Source: Symbiodinium sp. CCMP2592
Lineage: Eukaryota; Sar; Dinophyceae; Suessiales; Symbiodiniaceae
Direction of reading: 5' to 3'
Length of the DNA stretch: 64,000 nucleotides
Assembly: GCA_905221615.1 (NCBI GenBank)
Contig: CAJNDT010001890.1
Coordinates: forward strand, 112,102-176,101
Shown in pieces: positions 9,870-19,603 of the stretch. The translations under genes and the position numbers were made by a program. The notes below the pieces were generated by a model that saw only the letters and a program-made list of their open reading frames with translations, had not been told where the DNA came from and did no database searches. How positions within the stretch are numbered: position 1 is the stretch's first letter; every line of letters starts with the position of its first letter.

Positions 9870-10597
9870 TTGTCCTCCAAAATCTTCATTAGCCAAGAGC
9901 CACACACACACAACATGAGAGAGGAGCTTGCATCGACAAGGAAGCATAACACAGTCACTGCAGTGACTTCATACATAACACTCACAAACGCATTTTTTGT
10001 CGGGCTTCACTGACTATCGATCCTTGCTTCCACAACATGGGCACGGGCATCTGGATTACTTCTGTGTCCACCTCAATCCCCGGAGCCAGTTGAGGCCTCG
10101 GCTGAAACTGATATTACACCAGTCCGGTTCAACTGCTGAGTGGAGTCGACATTCTTTAACTATTTGAAATTCTTCAAGTGCAAGGGACAGTTGAAACCAC
10201 ACAGTATGCAAAGACTCCATTACAGCCTCATCTTCACAATAGATCGGTCCTCTGGCATGCACTGTGCACACTCTCTGAAGATCACTGACAGCTGATTCCT
10301 GAACTTGGCTACACAAGACCAATGTGTTCAAAAAGCAGAGAGCAGTCACTGCTACAATTCCTCATCATTCAGATCAAGGACAGTATCTAGCCACATAATG
10401 CAAGGATTCAGGCCAGTGCTTCTTCCGAACCCCCTTAAAATTGTGACAGTAGCATCTGGATGTTCCACCCAGCCACATCAGACTGAGGACTGAGGAATGC
10501 AACAAGGTTGTCGACACGAAATGCCCCAGAATCAAAACTCTTCCCCAGATGTTCCAACAGCCACTTAGGACTGAGGACTGAGGACTGCAAAACACAT
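9870..10597 (-). pseudogene. Coding-like stretch with frame changes between genes D and D2
   Basis: Several minus-strand segments are clearly protein-like but lie in different frames: LLEHLGKSFDSGAFRVDNLV (about 10560-10500), TVTILRGFGRSTGLNPCIMW (about 10450-10380), then AVSDLQRVCTVHARGPIYCE and EEFQIVKECRLHSAVEPDW (10300-10130), then IEVDTEVIQMPVPMLWKQ (10090-10030). The first change of frame happens at a CAGTC array (10480-10498). Either there are tiny or non-canonical introns, or single-base indels have broken this part. Confidence 0.4.
10568..10590 (-). repeat. CAGTC minirepeat array, 3' of gene D
   Basis: Minus strand GCAGTCCTCAGTCCTCAGTC, 7 nt after the TGA of gene D (10598-10600). 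Confidence 0.9.
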
Positions 10598-11722
10598 TCA
10601 GCCCTCAACCTGCTTCTTGAAGGCTTGGATGATCTGGACTGTGGTCATGTCCGCATCTGCAATACTGTAGAACAGGCGCTCATTCTTCTCACTCCAATGG
10701 CACTGGGGAACGTACCTGTAGAACATCTCTCTGCGCAAATCCCACAGCTTGGCTGCATCCTGGTTCCTGTTCCTGTGTCGACCAGCAAAAGTCACCTTGT
10801 CTGGCCACTCCACGTTCACATTCTTGTGGAGCACAATCTCCAGTGCATCTCGGTCTGACTTGGTCGGGCTGATCTCGGACTGAGGACTGAGGACTGCTGG
10901 CTTGGCCGGACTGCCCTGGGAATCCTTGGGGTCCTGCTTGTCATCCTCCTCACCCTTCTGGCTCTCCATGGGGTCCTGCTTGTCATCCTCCTCACCCTTC
11001 TGGCTCTCCATGGGGTCCTGCTTGTCATCCTGGTTGCCATCCTTCTTGTCATCGTCCTGGTCCTTCATGGGCTCGAGGGCTGCAGTGTCTGCCTCCTTCT
11101 CATGCATCTCCTGGTCGATGTCCTGCAAACAGTGAACCAACAACACTCATAGGCTGGGGAGACTATTAAGTGCAATAAAAGTTCCGTCCTTGCTTGCTTT
11201 GGAAACCGAAGCAGCAGGCCGTTTGAGACTGGCAGGCTTCTTCATGACACCCGACTTTGCCTTTGCCTTGCCTTTGGGCCAGCCCTTTTTCTTGGGAAGT
11301 GGCTGCTGCTGGACTGCGGACTCTGGGGCAGGGGTGAGAGGGTCAGTCTTGGCTTGGGTCTTGGCTTGGGCCTTGGCCTTGGCATCTGCTTTCTTCTGTG
11401 CTTTTGTCTGCACCAACTGGATCGGACTGCCTCCATCTGCTGTGCCTGCAGTAACATCCTCCACAGAAGCACTGGGAACTAGACCTGCCTTGTCTGCTGC
11501 GAGCTTCTCTCTACTTGTGATTGTGCCGAACAAGACCCGGGGCTTCACAGGCGACACCTTCTCACCAGTCAGTGGATCAGCCACCTTGTGCGGTAGCGCA
11601 GCTGGGGTGACATTCTCTTCCATCTGAATGTCTCCCTGTCCATCCTCGGGCCAGTCAATCGCATCACCTTCAGCATCGTCTTCTAGCATCGGGATAGAAG
11701 CAGCCATGAATCCTCCGAACAT
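10598..11722 (-). CDS. Gene D: Lys/Ala- and Asp-rich protein of unknown function, two exons
   Basis: Exon 1 11722-11189 starts at ATG (MFGGFMAASIPMLEDDAEGD); exon 2 11122-10598 starts DIDQEMHEKEAD. The 66-nt intron (11188-11123) fits best as GA-AG: AAG|GAC ... TTTGCAG|GAC, with the tetramer GGAC repeated at both ends. Product about 352 aa. The end of exon 1 is an Ala/Lys basic tract (KAKAQAKTQAKT, GWPKGKAKAKS), exon 2 begins with an acidic repeat (EDDKQDPMESQKGE, 2-3 copies of a 42-bp unit at 10930-11035). The C-terminal 100 residues (YVPQCHWSEKNERLFYSIAD) look globular. Low-complexity charged linkers suggest nucleic-acid or chromatin contact, which is inference. Confidence 0.55.
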
Positions 11723-11746
11723 TGTGGTGAGACAGCTCAGACAAAG

Positions 11747-11760
11747 GACTGCAAGACTGG
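11747..11760 (-). repeat. CAGTC minirepeat, 5' of gene D
   Basis: Minus strand CCAGTCTTGCAGTCC, ending 24 nt before the gene D ATG. Confidence 0.85.
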
Positions 11761-11947
11761 ACCACAGCTTGACCTTAACTGAATCTCAGCCAGAATGCAA
11801 TCATCATAATTCATATCAATGAGGCAGACAAGTTCAAGGCACTTTGCATGCAGGCACAGCACACAGACACAGGCAACAGTGCATTGCTCACTCCAGGGTC
11901 CAGTCCTTTTCCACGCACAAACAAATACTATGATGCCGAACACAAAA

Positions 11948-13234
11948 TCAGCAGCCTGCCCATGGATCATCCTCTGAAAGTCCACCGGGCAAAGACTCTG
12001 CTACACAGGAAGATCTTGCACTGGGCTTCTTCATGGCTTTCATGGCACACTTCCGCACTTTTGCTTTGGATTTGGACTTGGCTTTGGGCTTGGCTTTCAT
12101 CGCAGTCCGGGCTGCCGGCTTCTTCGAAGGAGCAGAAGTTCCAGACTCTCCAGCCTCTCCCCAGGGATCATCTTCGGGTTCTTCTTCATTGAAAAGGGCT
12201 CCGATCTGATCAGGTGTCAAATCTTCCCACCGCCGAGGAACATCAGCAGCAGGACTGAGGACTGCAGGACTGAGGACTGCAGAACTGACACCAGATGTAC
12301 TGCTTGGCAAAGGATGCTTTCTCTCCAGCAGACTGGGTTTTGCATCCGGAGCAAAACGAATCAACCAAGCAAGTACAATTGATTCACCCAGTGATGCAGG
12401 GTAAAGACCGCTTGCCTTCAGGTCTGCATTTCCAGTCTTCTTGGTTGCTCCACCCTTCTCCTTTTTCACATCCATCAATGGCAGGTGCTTCTCTTTGCAG
12501 GTGCATGGACTGTGCACAGCTTTTTTGAACCAGCAAGGACTGAAGACTGCATGACTGGGGTGCAAGCACAGGAACTTGTACCTTTTGCCATATGTAGGTC
12601 TCTCGGTCACAAAGGCACAGCGGTCAACAAGGAAGAACAGAGGACTGAGGACTGCATCCAGCGCTAAGATGTGTGCCTTCAGGTATGAGAACAGTGTCGA
12701 GCCCACTGGGTTCTCCAAACAAACATATACACCTCGTGCTGCTGCCAAGACAAACAGGAAGAACGACACCTCAGCCATGAAGTTCCCATGCCTGACAGTG
12801 GGATTGCCAGTGTCTCCTGCAAAGTTTTTCTTGGTGCGCTTGGTCTTACTTGAGCATGCCCAAGAAAAGCTGGAACAATCGGGTGCAATACACATCAGAC
12901 CAGCTTCCTTCAACCGCATGACCATCCGAATTGCTTGATGAAAACCGGTCTCTGACAAGACGTCCCCTTGCCCTGGGTTCATGTAGTCGAAACTCTCTGC
13001 ACTCAGCCCACGTGTTTCTGCCGCATTGACCAGTGTCTTGGAAAGACTGAAGACTTCCAAAACATGAAGATCACGAGGTCCCTGGCAAAACAGTTCAGAC
13101 TGGAGGATCCCAATGACTGTCAATCCGAAGATCTCCAGCCGACATGTCCGTGCAACTCCGGAGCCACTCTGCATCTTGGGGACACTGTTGAAGCGGACTG
13201 CCGGACTGCAGGACTGCCTCAAAACTCGAGCCAT
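11948..13234 (-). CDS. Gene C: DNA methyltransferase-like (class I, SAM-dependent) protein
   Basis: Single open frame, 428 aa from ATG 13234. Visible motifs: an SAM-binding-like start (LHVLEVFSLSKTLVNAA, residues ~53-69), a PC-like motif in IAPDCSSFSWACS (~116-128) and an ENP motif in GVYVCLENPVGSTLF (~167-181), the order of cytosine-C5-type or related N-methyltransferases. Similar methyltransferase-like domains are abundant in dinoflagellate genomes and some occur in their retroelements. The C-terminal third is disordered and basic (AMKAKPKAKSKSKAKVRK) with two acidic-DPW motifs (EDDPWGE, EDDPWAG) like those in gene B. Two CAGTC arrays are translated in the linker (VLSPAVLSP). Lack of a full target-recognition domain leaves the substrate open. 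It could be inactive. Confidence 0.6.
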   Translation of the reverse strand: MARVLRQSCSPAVRFNSVPKMQSGSGVARTCRLEIFGLTVIGILQSELFCQGPRDLHVLEVFSLSKTLVNAAETRGLSAESFDYMNPGQGDVLSETGFHQAIRMVMRLKEAGLMCIAPDCSSFSWACSSKTKRTKKNFAGDTGNPTVRHGNFMAEVSFFLFVLAAARGVYVCLENPVGSTLFSYLKAHILALDAVLSPLFFLVDRCAFVTERPTYGKRYKFLCLHPSHAVFSPCWFKKAVHSPCTCKEKHLPLMDVKKEKGGATKKTGNADLKASGLYPASLGESIVLAWLIRFAPDAKPSLLERKHPLPSSTSGVSSAVLSPAVLSPAADVPRRWEDLTPDQIGALFNEEEPEDDPWGEAGESGTSAPSKKPAARTAMKAKPKAKSKSKAKVRKCAMKAMKKPSARSSCVAESLPGGLSEDDPWAGC

Positions 13235-13382
13235 GAATTCAGAGTGTGTGACAGTCGATACTGACTCCCAACAACTGACTGAGTCTGATAACTGCTAACT
13301 ACCTGCTCCAACTTGGCAGCCATACTTTAATCCTCACCAGCAAAGTCACGCCCAATCTTCAGCTTTGCAACTGCAAGACTGC

Positions 13383-16053
13383 TCAGCGGTGAAACTTGGC
13401 CATCAGTTTCCAGCATGAGTTAGGCAAATATGGCAATTGTGCAAAGCCTTCTGGCTCTGGACTGAAAACTCTTGGTGCTTGTCTCATAAACTCCAAACTA
13501 TGCACATCATAGCGCCTCACAAAAACAATCCCTCTCAAAGCCTTGGCAGCTTCTGTCATGCCATACTTGTCTGCCAGGTCTGACAATTTTGTGAAAGTGT
13601 CAATCTGGACGCCAGACAGCTCAACTGCAGCATGAACACCACGTGGGATTTCGGGGAATACTGATGCAATCTGGGCCATGCTCGCAACCTTGACCGGGGG
13701 CTGGCTCAGGTTCAGGTCACGGGAGTACATTTTGACGCACACATAGACTGCTGTCCCATCCAAGCCCTCTTCCATCATCTCCCTGTGCTTCAAACACATC
13801 GTATCACCAGTGATCATCGTGAAACAGTGAGGAATTTCTGGAAGGTTTCCTGCTCGTGCAAGTGGATGCTTGTGACTTCTTTGCCTCAATGCATTGTACA
13901 AAGTTACCCCCATGGGCTGGAGCCAAGAATCGAAATCTCGAACTGCTGTCACATGTCTGGCAGAAATTTGTCCTGGTCGTTGAGCATGAGAACTGGTCTC
14001 CAAGCCTCAGTTGCATCAGGTTCTATCTGTTCGGGACAATCCTGCACACTGGCACACATGCTGTACCTAACTGCAGTCCTATTTGGCAGCAAGTAGCAGG
14101 ACTTGATATGTTGCAAAATCTCATCCGGAGTTTGCCAGCTTGCCTTCTTCTTCAGGTATGAATACACAACTGCAAAGAGCTGATCCAAGTCTTCATGGGT
14201 GTGGCCAACCATGAGCTGAAACAGAGTCACTGATTTGAAAATTTTGCGGCCCACCAGGTAAGACAGAAATCGCAGCACATACTGGTTCTTTGCCGACTTT
14301 GTGGTGTTGTCAGCAACTAGCACCAAATGAGATGGCCAAGACTGAGGACTGCAAGACTGCCATACCTGCTCCAAAGTCTGACACAGGACCTCCAAAAAAT
14401 AGTCCGATCCCCCAACAACTTGTGGCCCGGCCATATACAGGAAGGTGCCCCATCCATGTGCATATGCACCTGTGAATGTGACTGTTGGTCGTATCAATCC
14501 ATCCATCTCATGTGGCTGTTTGCGAAACTCCCACCGTGGCCATGCAAACTTGCTGTGATCCATGTCATCGATCATAACAGTGAGAACTGTTCCTGACTGC
14601 AAGGGCTGCTTGGACTGCTGCTTGGACTGAGGACTGCAAGACTGTGCTTGGACAGTCGAAGCCCATCTCAGAGACCAATACAGCAAACGATCTTGGTACT
14701 GATCCTTTTGATGCTGCCGCAACAATTTTGCAACCTCCAGCTTTCGACTCCATGACACTTTGGGGCTACGCAGCATCATCTGCAGGTCAAAGCATCGCTG
14801 GCACTGCTTGTGCTGACTCTTTTCACGCATGCGAATCATGTTGCTCCAGTGAGAATTCCACCTGCGTCGAAAGGTATCACAGCTGGGCATCTCTGCCCCA
14901 TAGTGTGCATGCAACTCAGTGAGGGCAGACCATTCAGCTTGAAACTGCCAGTACAAATCAGAAATCTGACATTTCTGAATGTAGCGCCGCTGCAGGCCAC
15001 CATAGACTGCAAGACTGGAGACTGTGAGGGGTGTGGACACGTGCCCGTAGAGAGTGTCCTGCCATGAATCTGAAACAAAGCAACAAGCACTCCTACATAT
15101 GCAAGCATTACTCACAAGAATTACTTTCAACAGGAGTCCTGATCCCACGGATCATCCACTGCAGCTTCATCATCTTCCGGCATACATTCTGCTACGGACT
15201 GGTGCAGCTCCCGGAAGAAGTGATCACACTTCAATGTTGCTGCGGCCTCCCGCTGTTGACTGCCCCACTTGGACCCACCAGCCACACCCTTCTTTCGCAT
15301 GTCCGGCTGTCCAGCTATGTATTTTCTCATTGTGCTCTGGCTGCATGCTAGCTTCTTGCAAAAATTACAGAAGCAAACCCGTGAGGATCCAATGTAGTAC
15401 TCGGTGCCCTTGCCAGTCCCATCACCATAAATGACCTGAAGTAGATGAATCCTTTCCTCTGTAGTGATACTCCAGAAGCTCTGGCACAAGTCTTGGAGAG
15501 ACTTCAAATGCAGCGCCCGGGGTGCACAACCATCAAGTTGACAGTTGCTTCGGGGACATTTCTGGGCCCATCGTAATCGAATCTTGTCTGGGTCCATTGC
15601 AGAAATCTCATAAGAGTTCGAATGGGCCTTCAAGGTGGACTCTGCCAGTAAGCGACTGCCTGCATCTAACGACACATGTCTTTTCGCACACTGGACTGAG
15701 GACTGAGGACTGCTGCAAGACTCCCCAATTCCATCCCATGGGTTGTCCTCATGTCGTTTCCTGCACTGGACTGAGGACTGAGGACTGGAACACTCCCCAA
15801 CCTCACCCCATGGGTTGTCCTCAGGGTCTTTCCCTTGCTGGACTGAGGACTGAGGACTGGAACACTTCTCAACCTCATCCCATGGGTTGTCCTCTTCTAC
15901 CACATATTTCCAGGGATCCTCGGATTGCTCACAGACTGGATTCTCAGCAGGAGGTGCATTCCAGGGATCAAAATCAGTGGGAACATCTTGCTCAACCACC
16001 CGCTGCTTCTTGGCGGGCTTGTTTTTGGGCCGCCTGACTCTAAGCTTGGGCAT
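13383..16053 (-). CDS. Gene B: DUF7869/DDE-transposase-like protein, frame-interrupted
   Basis: ATG 16053 (MPKLRVRRPKNKPAKK). Exon 1 runs to 15132, intron 15131-15070 (GT-AG, 62 nt), exon 2 from 15069. The basic N-terminus carries six DPW-type motifs (FDPW, EDPW, three EDNPW, DDPW), three of them in tandem modules with CAGTC arrays translated as SSPQSSVQ. Then a Cys/basic region (SSRVCFCNFCKKLACSQSTM) and a core with MIDDMDHSKFAWPRW, LVLVADNTTKSAKNQ and LMVGHTHEDLDQLF, giving candidate D, D and E/D residues as in the DUF7869 family. At about 13965 the frame shifts by one (LMLNDQDKF to AVRDFDSWLQPMGV) and continues to TGA 13383; after the stop a CAGTC array follows and protein-like sequence resumes in another frame (KLKIGRDFAGED). 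Transposition function is inference. Confidence 0.6.
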
Positions 16054-16162
16054 AATGCTACCCGATGACATAAAGTATCTTCGGAGTCTCTGTTGCCATG
16101 GAACAGCAGTGTCTAGATGTAGCAGGCAGACTCGACACCTCCTTTTTCTGCCTATCCACACC

Positions 16163-16195
16163 GAGCTGCACCACTGCAGGACTGCAGGACTGCGG
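16163..16195 (-). repeat. CAGTC minirepeat array between genes A and B
   Basis: Minus strand CGCAGTCCTGCAGTCCTGCAG then TGGTGCAG; a run of four acceptor-like CAGs about 110 nt upstream of the gene B ATG. Confidence 0.9.
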
Positions 16196-16226
16196 GTGCT
16201 CGAATTAAGAATTACAGTGCTGGGCT

Positions 16227-16802
16227 CTACTTTGAATTCCGACTTGCAACACCTGCAAGCTTCTCCTTCATGCGCTGCAGTCTCTTGGCTTTTCTAAAAG
16301 CTTTTAAATCTTTGGCTGCACGTTGCTTCTCTTGCCGAGCTTCCTCTCGAGCAACAGCAAGGGGATGTTGCTTCCACAAAGCTGCAATGTACTTCCAAGA
16401 AAAACCCCTACTTCGATAAGTAGAAAAGAACTTTGTTCGTTGCTGCCTGGGGGTCAACCCGCACATTGCTTCATCCAACAGAGTATCATTCAAAACTTCG
16501 TCGGAGTTATGCCTCCAGTGTGCTATCCATCTCTTTACTTTGCGCTTTTGGCAGTCCCACTTGCTCTTCTCCCGAACTTTGCTGACAAGTGTGTTAGGAT
16601 TCAGAGCAGGTGTGTCCTGAACACAAAGGCGATCACAGAAGGAGGCTGTCGGAGCTTTTGTTCCAATCATATGCGGCGGTGTGAAGTCTGTCAGCATCTG
16701 CATCATGCCACCGAACATTGCCTTGGCTGGGTAGATGGGCAAGGGGCTTACAGTTGGGTCAGGAACTACTTTCGGGGTTGGCTGGCCGGCCGGTGACGAC
16801 AT
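16227..16802 (-). CDS. Gene A: basic protein of unknown function, 191 aa
   Basis: ATG 16802 (MSSPAGQPTPKVVPDP), stop at 16227. The middle has a basic helical region (KSKWDCQKRKVKRWIAHWRH) followed by TPRQQRTKFFSTYRSRGFSW and a long Lys/Arg/Ala/Glu helix to the end. The composition suggests nucleic-acid binding; no family recognised. Its start codon and first seven codons lie inside the left arm of the 295-bp palindrome, so its 5' region is duplicated in inverse orientation. A GTGTTG donor-like site near the end leaves open that it is exon 1 of gene B. Confidence 0.5.
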   Translation of the reverse strand: MSSPAGQPTPKVVPDPTVSPLPIYPAKAMFGGMMQMLTDFTPPHMIGTKAPTASFCDRLCVQDTPALNPNTLVSKVREKSKWDCQKRKVKRWIAHWRHNSDEVLNDTLLDEAMCGLTPRQQRTKFFSTYRSRGFSWKYIAALWKQHPLAVAREEARQEKQRAAKDLKAFRKAKRLQRMKEKLAGVASRNSK

Positions 16803-17077
16803 CAGAGTCAGGCCTCAGATCCCGAAGCTCCCAAGGCCAGGCAGTCACCTCTAACGATTCGGGGATCTAGGCCTAGATCCCCGAATCGCTTCGGACCAGA
16901 TTGAACATCCCGAAGTGTTAGAGGTGACTGCCTGGCCTCTAGCACTTAGGGATGTTCAATCTGGTCCGAAGCGATTCGGGGATCTAGGCCTAGATCCCCG
17001 AATCGTTAGAGGTGACTGCCTGGCCTTGGGAGCTTCGGGATCTGAGGCCTGACTCTGATGTCGTCACCGGCCGGCCA
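16783..17077. repeat. Nested 295-bp palindrome at the head of the gene cluster
   Basis: Outer arms 16783-16888 and 16972-17077 are near-identical inverted copies (GGCCGGCCGGTGACGACATC ... mirrored). Within each arm end is a perfect 34-bp palindrome, 16855-16888 and 16972-17005 (CGATTCGGGGATCTAGG and its complement). The centre 16889-16971 is itself an inverted repeat (CTTCGGACCAGATTGAACAT / ATGTTCAATCTGGTCCGAAG) around a copy of TTAGAGGTGACTGCCTGGCC. The right arm carries a second ATGTCGTCACCGGCCGGC start on the plus strand that runs only 20 codons. Confidence 0.9.
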
Positions 17078-18460
17078 CCGGAAGAAACAACCAAACAGAG
17101 ATACTCAGTGCATCTTATGATCGGCTTGCCCAACGTAGTGTATACAAACACTATTTCATTATGATATTTAACTGCTACTGCAGTCTGACTCCTACCACCA
17201 CAACTACTAACAGAACTTCGTGTATGAGTACTAGAGCTTGTAGTATTGTTCGGACCAGGACAAGTACTAGCATATTAAATATACTATTAGAAGAAGTATG
17301 ACTCCTGCAATAACCACAACACCTACACTTCATGAAGTACCGGAGTACATGCTCATTCTACCACTACCAGTGAATGTATTCCTGCCACTACTAGTACTGA
17401 TAGTAGTGTCTGCTTCGACTACTACGATGACTTCCCACTGGTACTTGCACTATTGCAAGTTCTACTGCTTATCAAACTATGGCCGAACTGCTGCTGCCTA
17501 GCTGCTGCTGGAAAGTGGGAAGCACGGCGCAGCAGATGCAAACCTGGATTGGGATTGAAAGGAAATGCACCCACAGCTCCCCGACAAAGTTTGCCAATGT
17601 ACGTGCAGCACAAGTGCCGGTTCTCCAAACCCGAATCCTGAAATGCCGAACCCGAGCTATTGATGTTCAGATTGCCAAGCCCAGCACCTGTCTGTCGTCT
17701 TGCACGACTCTACCAAGTGTCTTCTGCCTTCCATGAGACAGGCTTGGGCTATTATGAGATTTGTCTAGTTAAAGTGTGCTTGCACAGGTGTGTTGATTCC
17801 CCTCAGGAGTTTACATATCAGGATGTTGACATGCTAGGACATGATACCTTTGGCTTTGAGGGTTCACTGTATGCGAAAATAGAAATCGGAGTATTCTGTA
17901 CCCGAGCCACATATGTACAGAAACAACACTGTGTTTCTTCCTCAAGGCTCTGAGCTCTAAGACCCCCAAGATATCCGAATACATATATATATATATATAT
18001 ATATACATATAATGTTCCAGGACTATGAATGAATGTCAAGGGAATCCAAACCTCGACCTAGGAACCATAAGTCTCCCTGGTAAGGACTGAATGACAGTCA
18101 ACCCTAAAACCCAAAGCAGTCTTACAGTCTTACAGTCTCCCAATGTCCTGAACAGTCTTCAGCAGTGGCCCTTCCTAACAAGCCCTTTGAATACCCGAGA
18201 TCCTACATCATCTAGATTTAATACCATCCATTTCATTATGATCACAATAATAACAATAATAACTAAACCCTGCTATCTAGGCAAACCAGTGGTGCCTCTG
18301 CGTCGACGGCAAGACTGAGGACTGTCCTGCATGCTTTTGTTTTAAAGGAGTTTAGGGCTTGGGGTTTGGGGTATAGGACAGAGCCTTGAGCGCTTTGCCG
18401 TGCCCCACCTATTCTCCGAAGCCCTCCCTAAACCCTAAGCCCTAACCATAGTCCTTCTGC
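17078..18460. other. Intergenic DNA rich in ACT/AGT-like triplets
   Basis: 17160-17450 is loosely CTA/ACT-triplet-like (degenerate microsatellite), 17983-18008 is (AT)n, 18110-18140 and 18308-18325 hold single CAGTC units. A plus-strand open stretch at 17480-17640 looks possible but lacks splice signals. No gene is called. Confidence 0.5.
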
Positions 18461-18463
18461 CAG

Positions 18464-18509
18464 GAAATCTTCAATGCTGTGGCTGCATGCGGCGTGCGCA
18501 GAGACCGGG
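18464..18509 (+). CDS. Small exon, unrecognised gene
   Basis: Flanked by CTTCTGCCAG| and |GTCTAG. Reads EIFNAVAACGVRRDR and leaves one base (G). The 39-nt exon candidate at 21022-21060 continues it in phase (GHFLPQFSRRCLR). Gene F would then sit in the intron between them. Product unknown. Confidence 0.35.
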
Positions 18510-18803
18510 GTCTAGAGTTAAAGTATTTGGTCTCTTGGCAGGTTTAATTTTCAAAGGGGCCGGGGGTTGTAGAGTTAAGGGTTTAATAAGGGTTTAGGGT
18601 TTTGGGGTTGTTGCAAGCATTCTTCCTACCAGTGGGGGCTTCAAGTGATGATGTTTCCCTAAGCCCTAAACCCTAAATAACCTTCAGGCAACCTATGGAA
18701 CCCAGGCAAATCTTCTGAACACAACCCTAGAACCCCTTCAATCCAAATCATGAACCCAAAACAGCTCTAAAGCTGTTAACCCCAGACCCTGAATCCGGAG
18801 TTT

Positions 18804-19172
18804 GCAATCTTCAACCGGAAGACTCAAGACCCACCCTCAACCCTAAACCCCAAATCCAGGTGCTCTGAGCAGTCATGCAGTCCTGCAGTATGCTTTGCAA
18901 TCCTCAACCGGAAGACTCAACACCCACCCTCAACCCTAAACCCCAAACCCAGGTGCTCTGGGCAGTCATGCAGTCCTGCAGTATGCTTTGCAATCCTCAA
19001 CCGGAAGACTCAACACCCACCCTCAACCCTAAACCCCAAACCCAGGTGCTCTGGGCAGTCATGCAGTCCTGCAGTATGCTTTGCAATCCTCAACCGGAAG
19101 ACTCAACACCCACCCTCAACCCTAAACCCCAAACCCAGGTGCTCTGGGCAGTCATGCAGTCCTGCAGTATGC
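18804..19172 (+). repeat. 93-bp tandem repeat containing telomere-like and CAGTC units
   Basis: Copies begin (AGGTGCTCTG) at 18858, 18951, 19044 and 19137, exactly 93 bp apart, with a partial copy before. Each unit has GCAGTCATGCAGTCCTGCAG, GCAATCCTCAACCGGAAGAC and CAACCCTAAACCCCAAACCC. Because 93 is 31 codons, all frames keep phase and an open frame runs through; I do not regard it as a gene. Confidence 0.95.
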
Positions 19173-19578
19173 CAGGGCCCCAGCCACCAGTGAGAGAGGC
19201 ACAAAAAACAGCCAAACAAAATCTTGCATTGTTGAGCCATTGTGGTACCGGACAGCAGGACTGCATGACAGTAACCAACATGAGAGTCTGCTTGCCACTG
19301 ATTGCTATCATTCATGGGACAGCAGGACTGCAAGACTGTAGGCACATGTGCATGCGATGTCAGGTCGACCACTGCAGTCCAGTACTTCTTCTGCATGCAC
19401 CGGAGTCAGGCCCGGACTTGCACTGCAGGGCTAGCACCTGGCACAGGACATGTGGAGATAAGGCTTGAAAGGGTTTGAAGATTTAGGGTCTAAGGAACAT
19501 AGTGGTTGGGGAGTTTTCGTGCAGAGGGATGCAGCTGACACCTTGGCATTGCAATGGGCATTGATGCTCAATATAGGT

Positions 19579-19600
19579 ACAGTCCTGCAGTCCTGCTGTC
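19579..19600 (+). repeat. CAGTC minirepeat array, 5' of gene F
   Basis: TACAGTCCTGCAGTCCTGCT followed by GTCGCC and ATG 19604. Same layout, on the opposite DNA strand, as at gene G and gene D2. Confidence 0.9.
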
Positions 19601-19603
19601 GCC

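Noticed and set aside
13955..13980. Programmed -1 frameshift in gene B at AAATTTC
   Set aside because: The heptamer does not fit the X XXY YYZ slippery pattern in the zero frame; a single-base indel or sequencing error is simpler.
15127..15140. Shared C-terminal DDPW...Cys-stop in genes B and C
   Set aside because: In gene B this apparent terminus is inside the splice donor of a 62-nt intron; only the DPW motif itself is shared.
18875..19468. 197-codon ORF
   Set aside because: Mostly the 93-bp tandem repeat; no start context or domain.
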